A DNA stretch of 64,000 nt from Microbacterium testaceum StLB037. GTDB taxonomy: Bacteria; Actinomycetota; Actinomycetes; Actinomycetales; Microbacteriaceae. The DNA is taken from assembly GCF_000202635.1 (NCBI RefSeq), contig NC_015125.1, positions 2,356,001 to 2,420,000 of the forward strand, written 5' to 3'. Every line of letters starts with the position of its first letter. The first letter of the stretch is position 1. The notes below the pieces were generated by a model. It was not told where the DNA came from, made no database searches, and saw nothing but the letters and a program-made list of their open reading frames with translations. The position numbers and the translations under genes are program-made. This document shows, in pieces, positions 1-13,193 of the stretch.

Positions 1-924
1 GGCGAGTGCGATCGGATCCCCCACCGCGAACGCGTGGAAATCCCGGGGGTGCTGCGCCGCGATGTGGCCGACGCGCGTGCCGATCACGGGCACGGCGAGG
101 TCGAAGCAGAGCTCGGCCCACCCCGATTGCGTGCCATGCCGGTACGGCAGGAGGCACGCGTCGAGGTCGGACAGCCACCTCTCCAGCTCGTCGTCGTCCA
201 TGCGGCTTCCGCGTTCGATCGTCACGCCGTCCGCGTCTGCGGCGAGAAGACCGATGGATGCCGCCGCCTCCGCGTCGCGGACCCGCTCGTTCATCCGCAC
301 GACGGCCTCGACCCGCGCACCCTCGGCACGGAGGTCCGCGACGGCGCGCACGAGGGTCGCGACGGTGCCGACCCCGTCGATGTTGGGTCGGAGATCGCGG
401 AGGTGCACGCCCACCCGCGTCGTCGCGTGCGGGGTTCCGACCGGTGAGGTCGCGGACGCGAGGAGCGTGGGATGGGGGATGACGGTCGTGGAGCGGCCGT
501 ACTCCCGCCGCACCTCGGCGTCGGCGGAATCGGTGAGGGTGATGAGCTCGGCGGCAGCGGCGGTCAGCACGGCCAGCGCGGCACGGTGCTCCTCCTGCGA
601 CGAGAGCTGAGGGTTCTCCAGATCGTGCACGGTGTAGACGAGCGGACGCTTCAGCCGTCGCAACGTCGCCACGGTCTCCCCCAGCTCCTCGGGGCTGTAC
701 GACTCCATCCCGAAGTGCAGGTGCACGAGGTCGAACTCCGCCGCGTGGGCGTCGAGCCACGCGGGCAGCAGCGCCTGCGGCGGCCACCACTGGCCCTCCG
801 GTGCGCCCGGCACCGGGGGATCGCCGAGCAGGCGTACCGCGCGGGGATCGGCGACGGCGGCGACGTACGGATGCGCCGACGGCACCGCGGCAACGCGGAG
901 CGGGGGGATGGTGGGGACGTCGAT
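1..924 (-). CDS. Glycosyltransferase, GT-B/GT4-like (partial, 3' end outside window)
   Basis: Reading the complement gives one open frame from about 924 down to base 1, so the C-terminus lies beyond the window. The protein has glycosyltransferase features: an HLHFGMES segment and YTVHDLENPQ early on, a middle region VIPHPTLL, and late WAELCFDLAVPVIGTRVGH, which resembles the sugar-nucleotide-binding half of GT4 enzymes. The start is unclear. A consensus AGGAGG (complement of 932-937) sits 7 nt before an ATC codon at 924-922; the nearest ordinary starts are GTG 885 downstream and GTG 1035 or ATG 1080 upstream. The upstream extension uses rare, A/T-ending codons unlike the body, so I place the start near 924. 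It is divergent from the WcbI-like gene. Donor and acceptor are unknown; a polysaccharide role is inferred from its neighbours. Confidence 0.72.
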   Translation of the reverse strand, partial: MDVPTIPPLRVAAVPSAHPYVAAVADPRAVRLLGDPPVPGAPEGQWWPPQALLPAWLDAHAAEFDLVHLHFGMESYSPEELGETVATLRRLKRPLVYTVHDLENPQLSSQEEHRAALAVLTAAAAELITLTDSADAEVRREYGRSTTVIPHPTLLASATSPVGTPHATTRVGVHLRDLRPNIDGVGTVATLVRAVADLRAEGARVEAVVRMNERVRDAEAAASIGLLAADADGVTIERGSRMDDDELERWLSDLDACLLPYRHGTQSGWAELCFDLAVPVIGTRVGHIAAQHPRDFHAFAVGDPIALA

Positions 925-1038
925 TCTTTCTCCTCCTCGTGCAGCGGGCTTCGTCGGTGCGCGTACCGCATCGACGGAGACATCGCAATGCAACGGGGCG
1001 GTTGGGACGACGACGGCACCGACGGATACGTTCACATC

Positions 1039-1977
1039 ATGAGCGGCGGCGAGGGCGGGGCAACGAGCCTTGCGGATCATGACGACCCGGTGCTAGCGCG
1101 CCGACGCCACTACGCCGAGTTCTTCGGAGAGGCGCCGCTGCCGGCACGGTTCGGGGTGGTCGTCGGCAATTGCCAGGCCGAGTCGCTGCGTCTGGTCATC
1201 GCCTCCGACGCCCTGCCCGCCATCCGCATCCCGGCCGTTCACGAGCTGACGGCGACCGAGACCACGCGCCTGCACGAGGTCCTCGCGCGCGCCTCGTTCC
1301 TCGTCGCGCAACCCGTCCGCGACGACTACCGGGGGCTCCCGCTCGGGACGGCGCAATTGCGCGCATCGCTCCCGTCCGAGGCGCGCGTCGTCCTCGTCCC
1401 CTCGATCCGCTACGCCGGTCTGCACCCCTTCCAGGTCGTCCTGCGCCTCCCCGGCTTCGAGCTCGACCCGCCTCTCGTCGCCTATCACGACGTGCGGCTC
1501 CTGGCCGAGGCGGCGGGACTCCCGATCGCCCGAACGCTGCCGCCGGAGTCGGTACGGGAGGTCGCCGCCGAGTCGGTCGCCGAGCTGCGCCGCCGGGAGG
1601 GGCTCGGGCTCGACGTCGTGGCATCCGACCTGTTCTCTCCCGTCGTCGCCGACCTCGCCCGCACCGTCAACCACCCCGGGAATGCCGTGTTCCTCCCCCT
1701 CGGCGAGCGGCTCGTCGCCGCCCTCGGCGCTCCCGGCCGTGCGGTCGACCCGGGTCGACCGATCCTCGCCGGCGTCCGCGCCCCGCTCGAGGAGTGGGTC
1801 GTCGACGCCTGGAGCCTGGATGCCGAGCCCCAGCCCGACTGGATCGTCGGGGGCGAACCCCTCGCCGCCGAGACCGTCGCCGAGGCCCACCGCGCCTGGT
1901 ACGCCGAGCGTCCTGATTTCGTCGCCGCGGCGGTCACGCGGGTCGCTCCGCTCCTGCACCGGTGGCGGGCGGCATGA
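1039..1977 (+). CDS. WcbI-family polysaccharide biosynthesis protein (putative acetyltransferase)
   Basis: A 312-residue protein starting at ATG 1039; GTG 1090 is a shorter alternative, and neither has a clear Shine-Dalgarno. Near the N-terminus (about residues 36-50) it has FGVVVGNCQAESLR, the hallmark of the WcbI family, whose founder acts in capsule formation in Burkholderia. Family enzymes are thought to use CoA-linked donors; the substrate here is unknown. The rest is a soluble fold without membrane segments or signal peptide, so action in the cytoplasm is likely. Its stop overlaps the next start (ATGA at 1974-1977), giving a translationally coupled set of WcbI-like, GT-B-like and GT2-like genes, which supports a surface-glycan role. 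Confidence 0.75.
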   Translation: MSGGEGGATSLADHDDPVLARRRHYAEFFGEAPLPARFGVVVGNCQAESLRLVIASDALPAIRIPAVHELTATETTRLHEVLARASFLVAQPVRDDYRGLPLGTAQLRASLPSEARVVLVPSIRYAGLHPFQVVLRLPGFELDPPLVAYHDVRLLAEAAGLPIARTLPPESVREVAAESVAELRRREGLGLDVVASDLFSPVVADLARTVNHPGNAVFLPLGERLVAALGAPGRAVDPGRPILAGVRAPLEEWVVDAWSLDAEPQPDWIVGGEPLAAETVAEAHRAWYAERPDFVAAAVTRVAPLLHRWRAA

Positions 1978-2963
1978 CGACCGCGCGCGCTTCGACCCCG
2001 CCGGTGCTTCTCGTCCACTCGGGCCCCCACGGGGTCGCGGTCTACGCGCGGGAAGTCGCCGCAGCGGTCGCCGAGGTCGGGGAGGCCCCACGGTCCGTCA
2101 CCCTCGCCGAGGTCGCCTCGCTCGAGTGCGGCACGCCCGTCCACGCGCAGATCACCGATCGCCTGTGGGGGACCTCGCCCGAGGAGGCGACCGATCACGT
2201 TCTCGCGCTCGCCGAGCGTCACCCGTTGACGGTCACGTTGCACGACGTCCCTCAAGCCTCCGACGGGGAGCGCAACCGACCTCGCCGCCGCGCGTTCTAC
2301 TCCGCCGTCGCCCACGCCGCCGCAGCCGTCGCGGTGAACAGTGCGCACGAGCGCGCGCTGCTCGCCGAGGAGGGGGTGTGGGACGGCCCTGTCGCCGTGG
2401 TGCCCCTTCCTGTCGCCTCCGAACCGGTATCGCACCGCCCCGAGCCGGACGCCGCCGTCGGGGTGCTCGGCTACTTCTACCCGGGTAAGGGGCACGACGA
2501 GGCGCTCGCCGCGACGGTGGCCGCGGGGCTGACGAGTCTCACCGTGCTGGGACGGGCGTCCGACGGGCACGCCGCCGAACTGGATGCCTTCGTCCGGCGC
2601 GCCGCCGATCTCGAGGTCGTCGCGGAGGTCACCGGCTGGCTGGACGATGCGGAGATGGCGGCTCGGGCGCGCGCCGTCGCGGTGCCGGTCATCGCCCATC
2701 GGCATGTCTCGGCCTCGGGGTCGTTGGCCTCGTGGATCGGCTGGGGGCGCCGCCCCCTCGCGGTCCGCAACCGCTACGTCGACGAGATGTCCGCACTGCG
2801 CCCGGGCACCCTCTCCGTGGCCGAACCCGACTCTTTTCCCGTGATGATCCGGGACGCGTTCGACGATCCGTCCCTGACCTGGCACGGCATCCATCCCGTC
2901 CCGTTCGACCGCGCCGACACCGCCCGCACCTACCTCCGGTGGTGGGCCGAGGTGTTCTCGTGA
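1974..2963 (+). CDS. Glycosyltransferase, GT-B-like
   Basis: A 329-residue protein beginning at the ATG that overlaps the previous stop. Residues 11-24 (VLLVHSGPHGVAVYA) form the N-terminal strand and glycine loop typical of GT-B enzymes; VTLHDVPQ (87-94) is the acceptor-domain pattern, and GYFYPGKGH (166-174) resembles the 'G-x-KG' segment opening the donor domain of GT4 proteins. The usual E-x7-E near the end is poorly conserved. It is slightly short for GT4 and has no membrane segment. The end overlaps the next gene (GTGA at 2960-2963). The sugar transferred cannot be told. Confidence 0.7.
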   Translation: MTTARASTPPVLLVHSGPHGVAVYAREVAAAVAEVGEAPRSVTLAEVASLECGTPVHAQITDRLWGTSPEEATDHVLALAERHPLTVTLHDVPQASDGERNRPRRRAFYSAVAHAAAAVAVNSAHERALLAEEGVWDGPVAVVPLPVASEPVSHRPEPDAAVGVLGYFYPGKGHDEALAATVAAGLTSLTVLGRASDGHAAELDAFVRRAADLEVVAEVTGWLDDAEMAARARAVAVPVIAHRHVSASGSLASWIGWGRRPLAVRNRYVDEMSALRPGTLSVAEPDSFPVMIRDAFDDPSLTWHGIHPVPFDRADTARTYLRWWAEVFS

Positions 2964-4264
2964 GTGGTCCGGGCTGGGTGATCGGCAACCGTTGGGACGA
3001 GCTCTCCGGCGCGACGCCGCGCCTCGCATCGGTGAGCGTCATCGTCACCCACTACGACCAGCAGGCGGAGCTCGACCGCACCCTCCGCGCGCTCGCGAAC
3101 CAGGACTACCCCGCCGACCTCCTCGAGATCGTCGTCGCCGACGACGGGTCGCCCTCGGCCCCGGTCGTTCCCCGCGGCGTCCGGGTCGTGAGCCAGCCTG
3201 ATCTGGGGTTTCGCGCGGCGGCCGCACGGAATCGGGGCGTCGAAGCGAGCACGGGGGAGATCCTGTGCTTCCTCGACGCCGACACGTCACCCGAGCCCGG
3301 CTACCTGCGGGCGATGAGCCGTCTCCCGGCTCTCCTCCCCGAGGCCGTCACGGTCGGTCGACGCCGGCACGCCGATCTCACGGACGTGGATCCGACCGCA
3401 CCGGTGGCCACAGTCGCTCCGGCCGTCGAGCTTCCGGAGCCGCAGTGGCTTCTCGACGCGTACGCGCGCACCGAGAACCTGCTGCACGCGGACGACCGCA
3501 GCTACCGCTACGTGATCGGAGCGGTCACGGCCTGCTCGCGGGAGATGTTCGACGACGTCGGAGGTTTCGAGGAGAGCTTCACGTCCTATGGCGGCGAAGA
3601 CTGGGAGTGGGCGCACCGCGCCTGGCAGGCGGGCGCCGTGTTCGCGCACGTTCCCGACGCGGTGGCCTGGCACGACGGTCCCGAGTGGGCAGGTCGCCCG
3701 GGTGTCGACCGCGTCCGCGAAGGCAACGCGCAGACGCTCGCGCTCTCGACGCTCATCCCGATCAACGGATCCGCCGGGCGGGGACTCCTGCCCTCGACCC
3801 CCGACCTCGCGGTGCACCTCGTCGGCGACGCGAGCCCCGCCGCGACCTTCCTGTGCGTCGACTCGCTTCTCGCCGCGTTCCCCCGCGCGACGGTGATCCT
3901 GGATGCCACCCCCAGCACGCCGGCACTGACCTCCGATCCGCGGGTCGCGGTTGGCGCGGTTCCCGACGCCCGGGTCGTCCTGCGCCTCGACCGCCCCGTC
4001 GTCCTACAGGAAGTCGAGGAGCTTCGAGAACGCCTCCTCGGCCTCGGGCAGGGAGACGAGGGGCGGCTCACCGTGCGCAGCCCCGATGGAATCCCCGTGG
4101 GCGAGGCGGTTTCGCGCCGCGCGCGCCGCAGGGAAGAGCGATGGGGACGGCCGGTGGGCTTCGCCGCGGGCTCCATCGACGCGAGCGGACTCCATGTCCT
4201 GGCGGAGGAGCCTCATCTCGAGTCCTGGGTCGGCGGATGGGGTCACCTCGACCGCTGGACCTGA
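2960..4264 (+). CDS. Glycosyltransferase, GT-A fold with GT2 N-terminal part
   Basis: A 434-residue protein from GTG 2960, overlapping the upstream stop by 4 nt; longer in-frame starts would run deep into the upstream gene. Residues 24-66 (SVIVTHYDQ ... VVADDGSPS) are the classic GT2 nucleotide-binding start, FLDADTS (104-110) carries the DxD metal site, and GGFEESF...GGEDWEW (201-217) is the motif of the galactosyltransferase-like C-terminal GT7/GT2 subgroup. The last roughly 190 residues form an extra domain I cannot assign. It closes the three-gene polysaccharide unit upstream of the rRNA operon and likely adds a sugar to a glycan at the membrane. Confidence 0.82.
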   Translation: MSGPGWVIGNRWDELSGATPRLASVSVIVTHYDQQAELDRTLRALANQDYPADLLEIVVADDGSPSAPVVPRGVRVVSQPDLGFRAAAARNRGVEASTGEILCFLDADTSPEPGYLRAMSRLPALLPEAVTVGRRRHADLTDVDPTAPVATVAPAVELPEPQWLLDAYARTENLLHADDRSYRYVIGAVTACSREMFDDVGGFEESFTSYGGEDWEWAHRAWQAGAVFAHVPDAVAWHDGPEWAGRPGVDRVREGNAQTLALSTLIPINGSAGRGLLPSTPDLAVHLVGDASPAATFLCVDSLLAAFPRATVILDATPSTPALTSDPRVAVGAVPDARVVLRLDRPVVLQEVEELRERLLGLGQGDEGRLTVRSPDGIPVGEAVSRRARRREERWGRPVGFAAGSIDASGLHVLAEEPHLESWVGGWGHLDRWT

Positions 4265-4810
4265 GATCCGCGTTTTTCCGCGGTTTCGGGGGTGCGACAC
4301 GCCCGGGCGGTGGTGTGGATTGGACGAGTCGGTGGGATCCGCGTAACTTATTACTTGTTCGCCCCACAGGGGAGAGCGGAGCGGCCGAAAGGCCCCGCGT
4401 CCTCTCAAGCGGTGAACCACCCCCAACACTCACACTTGAGAGTTTCGATTCTCTGGTCTACAGTTGGGATCCTGCCACTCGGCACCTGTCACCGACACAA
4501 ACTCTTCTTCAGGAAGTGTTTCTCGTCGTGTTGGCCGTCGGATGTGGCACATATAGAAGTGAACTGCCTCACGGGTAGGTCGAGAGATCGTTTCTGTGGG
4601 TGCGTCCGTTCCTTGAGAACTCAACAGCGTGCACTTGTCAAATGCCAATTTATTCCTCGTCGGTCCGTTTTGCGGATTGCGAGAAATTCCTTTGGATCAA
4701 AGTCCAACCCTTTGGGGTTGGCATCTGGATAGTCAGTTTTGACTTCCTGTTTGGTCAGATTGAACTCGCTTGTCCCGACCTTATTCCGGTTGGGTGGGCA
4801 TTTTTCTTTT
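4265..4810 (+). promoter_or_regulatory. rRNA operon promoter and leader region
   Basis: This 546-base gene-free stretch is clearly less GC-rich than the flanks and leads into 16S rRNA. Two candidate sigma-70-type promoters are visible: TTGGAC (4320-4325), 18 nt, TAACTT (4344-4349), and TTGAGA (4436-4441), 17 nt, TACAGT (4459-4464). A box beginning CTTGAGAACTCAACAG at about 4612 matches the antitermination/processing box common in actinobacterial rRNA leaders; a related box recurs in the 16S-23S spacer. A 7-bp hairpin (CCAACCC/GGGTTGG, 4704-4721) lies in the leader. Promoter calls are by eye. A weak GC hairpin near 4271-4282 may end the upstream operon. Confidence 0.6.
4459..4464 (+). promoter_or_regulatory. 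-10 box of the best rRNA promoter candidate
   Basis: TACAGT at 4459-4464 with TTGAGA at 4436-4441 and exactly 17 nt between them. This is the closest match to a vegetative promoter in the leader, roughly 350 nt before 16S. Confidence 0.5.
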
Positions 4811-9849
<5,039 letters not shown>

Positions 9850-9953
9850 AACACACCGTTTTTGGTGCTTGCGTCCACTGAGTGGTTCTCGATGTACGGT
9901 CGGGAACGCAACAATGAAAGTAATCGTTGTTGGTTTTTGAAACATCAATAGTG

Positions 9954-10071
9954 TTTCGGCGGCCATAGCGAGAGGGAAACGCCCGGTCACATTCCGAACC
10001 CGGAAGCTAAGCCTCTCAGCGCCGATGGTACTGCAGGGGGGACCCTGTGGGAGAGTAGGACACCGCCGGAC
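9954..10071 (+). rRNA. rrf: 5S ribosomal RNA
   Basis: A segment of about 118 bases opening TTTCGGCGGCCATAGCG and closing GTAGGACACCGCCGGA; the two ends pair as the 5S helix I, and CCGAACCCGGAAGCTAAG in the middle is the standard 5S core. It lies 104 bases after 23S and just before the operon terminator. Confidence 0.93.
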
Positions 10072-10080
10072 TTCTTCTAA

Positions 10081-10114
10081 CGAAATGGCCACCCAAAGCT
10101 GGGTGGCCATTTCG
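10081..10114 (+). terminator. rRNA operon terminator hairpin
   Basis: A perfect 15-bp stem (10081-10095 with 10100-10114) around the loop AAGC, nine bases after 5S rRNA. The stem ends are A/T-rich (CGAAAT...ATTTCG) and a short T-containing tail follows. It should stop rRNA transcription before the repeat-protein gene at 10149. Confidence 0.85.
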
Positions 10115-10148
10115 CATTTACGGGTAGTTTTTCCCGGGGAGGACAGTC

Positions 10149-11969
10149 ATGTCGACGGACGACGCGAACGATCGCAAGGGCAAGGAAGGACGCTCGGGCG
10201 ACCGCGCGTTCGGTCGCGGGCCGTCTTCAGGCGGAGCTCCGCGTGGGGACCGTCCCGCGCGCCGCGACGGGGATCGCCCGTTCCGTCGCGACAATGATGC
10301 GCGTCCGCCGCGCGATGGCGACCGTCCGTTCCGTCGCGACAACGACGGGCGTCCCCCTCGAGATGGCGATCGTCCTTTCCGTCGTGATGGTCAGGGCGCG
10401 GGGCGTCCCGCGCGTGATGGCGACCGTCCTTTCCGTCGCGACAACGATGCGCGTCCGCCGCGCGATGGCGACCGTCCTTTCCGTCGGGACAACGATGCGC
10501 GGCCCCCGCGGGATGGCGATCGTCCTTTCCGTCGCGACAACGATGCGCGTCCCGCGCGTGATGGCGACCGTCCTTTCCGCCGGGACAACGATGCGCGTCC
10601 GGCGCGGGATGGCGATCGTCCTTTCCGTCGGGACAACGATGCGCGGCCCCCGCGGGATGGCGATCGTCCTTTCCGTCGGGACAACGATGCGCGGCCCCCG
10701 CGGGATGGCGATCGTCCTTTCCGTCGCGACAACGACGGGCGTCCGCCGCGGGACGGTGATCGTCCTTTCCGTCGTGACGGCGAGCGTCCGTTCCGACGCG
10801 ACAGTGATGGACGTCCGCCGCGCTCGAGTGACGGTCGGCCGCAACGCGACGGCGATCGTTCTTTCAACCGTGACTCTCGTGGCTCCGGTCGACCGTCCCG
10901 TGATGGCGACCGTCCATTCCGCCGTGACGGCGACGCCCCCGGGCGCCCGCGGCGTGACGGTGAGTCGCGCAGCTTCGGCGGGGGTGACCGTCGCCCCTCC
11001 GGCGACCGTCGGCCCGGTGCCGGCGCACCTCGCCGTTTCGACCGTGAGGACTCCCGCGCGACGCGACCGCCTCAGGATCGCCGCGAACGCGGCCCGGAGA
11101 TTCCGGAAGAGGTCACCGCGTGGGACCTGCCGGGCGCTGCGCGCAATGAACTGAAGACGCTCAGCAAAGACAACGCCGAGAACGTCGCTCGACATCTCGC
11201 CATGGCAGCGCGTCTCATCGACGAGGACCCGGCTCTCGCACACCAGCACGCTCTCGCGGCCTCGCGCAGTGCCGGTCGCGTCGGTGTCGTGCGCGAGACC
11301 GTTGCCATCACGGCCTACGCGGTCGGCGACTTCGCCCTTGCGCTGCGCGAACTCCGTACGCACCGCCGCATCACCGGCTCCGACGAGCAGCTTCCTCTCA
11401 TCGTCGACAGTGAGCGCGGGGTCGGCAGACCCGACCGCGCTCTCGAAGAAGGCCGCGCGGTCGATCGTGCGACCCTGTCGGTCCCGGTGCGCGTGCAGCT
11501 GGCGATCGCGATGTCGGGCGCGCGCCTCGATCTCGGCCAGACCGACCGTGCTCTTCAGGAACTCGAGATCCCCGAGGCCGATCCCGACCGGGCGTTCGAG
11601 TGGAGCCCCGCGCTGTTCTCCGCACGGGCGGCGGTCCTCGAAGAACTGGGCCGGCACGACGAGGCCGCGGAGTGGGAGCGCCGTGCGGAGATCGCCGCTG
11701 ATGCTCTCGACGCCGCCTCCGGCGTCGCGGACCGCGAGGTCATCGTCGTCGAGGAGATCGACCTGATCGACGACGAGGGCGGTGTGGATGTGGCATCCGG
11801 AGTCATTCCCGTAGCCGACATCGACGGCGACCCGGCGGAGGCCGGCGAGTCGACCGTCGACGAGGTTCCGGCCGGTGAAGAGGTGAACGACGGCGCCGCG
11901 GTAGACGGCGTGGCTGCGGGAGAGAAGCCCGCCGAGGTCGACGACGACGCGTCCGAGGGCGAACGGTGA
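10149..11969 (+). CDS. Arg/Asp-rich repeat protein with TPR-like C-terminal domain
   Basis: A 606-residue protein with a strong ribosome site (GGGGAGGA, 6 nt before ATG). Residues 1-39 are charged and disordered; about 40-270 consist of 12 exact copies of DGDRPFRR plus variants, in a 16-residue unit DGDRPFRRDNDARPPR (48 nt). From about residue 310 an alpha-helical, Ala/Leu-rich region (LAMAARLIDEDPALAHQHAL ...) looks like tetratricopeptide repeats, and an acidic tail closes the protein. In M. tuberculosis the TPR protein Rv1691 occupies the same place before Rv1692 and tlyA, so the C-terminal half is probably its counterpart while the repeat domain is lineage-specific. The stop overlaps the next gene (GTGA). 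The molecular role is unknown; binding RNA, DNA or polyphosphate is only a guess from the charge pattern. Confidence 0.8.
   Translation: MSTDDANDRKGKEGRSGDRAFGRGPSSGGAPRGDRPARRDGDRPFRRDNDARPPRDGDRPFRRDNDGRPPRDGDRPFRRDGQGAGRPARDGDRPFRRDNDARPPRDGDRPFRRDNDARPPRDGDRPFRRDNDARPARDGDRPFRRDNDARPARDGDRPFRRDNDARPPRDGDRPFRRDNDARPPRDGDRPFRRDNDGRPPRDGDRPFRRDGERPFRRDSDGRPPRSSDGRPQRDGDRSFNRDSRGSGRPSRDGDRPFRRDGDAPGRPRRDGESRSFGGGDRRPSGDRRPGAGAPRRFDREDSRATRPPQDRRERGPEIPEEVTAWDLPGAARNELKTLSKDNAENVARHLAMAARLIDEDPALAHQHALAASRSAGRVGVVRETVAITAYAVGDFALALRELRTHRRITGSDEQLPLIVDSERGVGRPDRALEEGRAVDRATLSVPVRVQLAIAMSGARLDLGQTDRALQELEIPEADPDRAFEWSPALFSARAAVLEELGRHDEAAEWERRAEIAADALDAASGVADREVIVVEEIDLIDDEGGVDVASGVIPVADIDGDPAEAGESTVDEVPAGEEVNDGAAVDGVAAGEKPAEVDDDASEGER
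10266..10945 (+). repeat. 48-nt in-frame tandem repeat (DGDRPFRR array)
   Basis: The coding DNA for residues 40 to about 265 is a head-to-tail array of 48-nt units, the units at about 10410-10740 being nearly identical (GATGGCGATCGTCCTTTCCG recurs). Twelve units encode exactly DGDRPFRR; later units decay. Near-identity points to recent expansion or gene conversion, and unit number probably varies between strains. Confidence 0.88.
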
Positions 11970-13003
11970 TCTTCGGCCGTAGCAAGCAGGAGCCGACTCC
12001 GCTCGACGGCGTCGATGTCGTGCTCGCGGACCTCGACGGCGTCGTGTACGCCGGTCCGGGTGCGCTGCCGCACGCGGTAGACAGCCTCAACCGCGCCCAG
12101 AGCGAGGGCCGTCGGCTCGGATACATCACGAACAACGCCTCGCGGACGGACGCGACGGTCGCGGAGCACCTGTCGTCGCTCGGGCTGCGTGTCGCGGCCG
12201 ACGACGTCGTGACGAGCCCGCAGGCGGCGATGCGCCTCATGCGCGATCTCGTGCCGGCGGGGTCGACACTGCTGGTCATCGGCGGCGAGGGGCTCGTCGT
12301 CGAGGTCGAGAAGGCCGGCTTCGTGGTCACCCGCAGCGCCGAGGACTCCCCGGCGGCCGTGGTGCAGGGCTTCGCGCCCGAGGTCGGATGGGCACAGCTG
12401 GCGGAGGCCGCTTACGCTCTCGCGACACCGGTGGAAGAGGGCGGCATCCCGTGGGTGGCGACGAACACGGACTGGACGATCCCGCAGGCGCGGGGGATCG
12501 CCCCGGGAAACGGCACCCTCGTGTCGGCGGTGCACACCGCGGTGGGGCGCCTGGCCACGATCGCGGGGAAGCCCGAACGCCCGATCTTCGATGAGGCCGT
12601 GACGCGGACCGGCGCCACGAAGCCGCTGTTCATCGGCGACCGGCTGGACACCGACATCCAGGGTGCCCGTGCGGCGGACATGGCGTCGTTGCTCGTTCTG
12701 ACCGGTATCGATCGTCCGAAGCAGGTGCTCGCGGCGCCACCCTCGCAGCGCCCGGATTACATCGTCGCCGATCTTCGCGAGCTGTTCGAGCCGTACCCCG
12801 CGACGATCGTCAAGGGGGAACGGACACGTGTCGGTGACGCGGTCGTCGAGATCGACGGTGTGGACCTCCGGATCGTGTCCGAGGGCTCGCGGCAGATCGA
12901 TCTCCTGCGGGCCGGGGCGGCCGCGATCTGGAACTCGGGTCGCGCGATCTTCGGCTTCCGCGTCCCCGAACAGCTCTACGCGGATCCCTTCCGCGTGCGG
13001 TGA
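11966..13003 (+). CDS. HAD-IIA family phosphatase
   Basis: A 345-residue cytosolic hydrolase starting at GTG 11966, overlapping the upstream stop. Motif I DLDGVVY (22-28) holds the nucleophile Asp and the acid/base Asp; motif II is TNN (55-57); a late GDRLDTDIQGA carries the metal-binding acidic residues of motif IV. This is the NagD/glycerol-phosphatase pattern (class IIA, cap between motifs II and III). Its neighbour position matches Rv1692 of M. tuberculosis, reported as a glycerol-3-phosphate phosphatase, so recycling of glycerol phosphate is a reasonable but unproven role. Confidence 0.86.
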   Translation: MIFGRSKQEPTPLDGVDVVLADLDGVVYAGPGALPHAVDSLNRAQSEGRRLGYITNNASRTDATVAEHLSSLGLRVAADDVVTSPQAAMRLMRDLVPAGSTLLVIGGEGLVVEVEKAGFVVTRSAEDSPAAVVQGFAPEVGWAQLAEAAYALATPVEEGGIPWVATNTDWTIPQARGIAPGNGTLVSAVHTAVGRLATIAGKPERPIFDEAVTRTGATKPLFIGDRLDTDIQGARAADMASLLVLTGIDRPKQVLAAPPSQRPDYIVADLRELFEPYPATIVKGERTRVGDAVVEIDGVDLRIVSEGSRQIDLLRAGAAAIWNSGRAIFGFRVPEQLYADPFRVR

Positions 13004-13009
13004 CGCCGG

Positions 13010-13015
13010 TAGCAT
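13010..13015 (+). promoter_or_regulatory. Candidate -10 box of a leaderless promoter
   Basis: TAGCAT lies 7 nt before the ATG of the small protein at 13023. With this spacing transcription would begin at or within a base of the start codon. No clear -35 box is visible. Confidence 0.35.
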
Positions 13016-13022
13016 GGCATCC

Positions 13023-13193
13023 ATGTCGGACAGCCGAGAGAACGCCGCCGACCCCGAACTGATCAGCCGCCTTCGCATCATCGAAGAGCAGCCTCTGGAC
13101 GCGCGGGCCGAGGCCTACGCGGCCGTGCACGACGAGCTGGCGCGACGACTCGAGTCCGGACCGACCGACCACGCATCATCGACGCACGCATGA
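13023..13193 (+). CDS. Small conserved protein preceding tlyA
   Basis: A 56-residue acidic, helical protein (MSDSRENAADPELISRLRII...) read from ATG 13023. Its start lacks a Shine-Dalgarno but follows a TAGCAT box at leaderless spacing, and its stop overlaps the tlyA start (ATGA). A similarly small unknown gene (Rv1693) lies at the same place in M. tuberculosis, which supports it as real. The function is unknown; no motif or membrane segment is visible. Confidence 0.7.
   Translation: MSDSRENAADPELISRLRIIEEQPLDARAEAYAAVHDELARRLESGPTDHASSTHA

Noticed and set aside
938..1080. Upstream extension of the first glycosyltransferase to ATG 1080
   Set aside because: The extension uses rare A/T-ending codons, runs across the start of the divergent WcbI-like gene and would leave no promoter space. 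Kept only as an alternative.
10266..10945. CRISPR-like array
   Set aside because: The repeats are contiguous 48-nt coding units without unique spacers, and there are no cas genes.
10227..11657. A 476-codon open frame antisense to the repeat protein
   Set aside because: It is a by-product of the 48-nt repeat: the same period keeps the antisense frame open. It lacks a ribosome site and any known domain, while the sense frame continues into a TPR-like domain.
13023..13193. Possibility that the 56-codon frame before tlyA is spurious
   Set aside because: Rejected as spurious because of synteny with a small gene in M. tuberculosis, the ATGA overlap with tlyA and normal codon use; kept as a gene.
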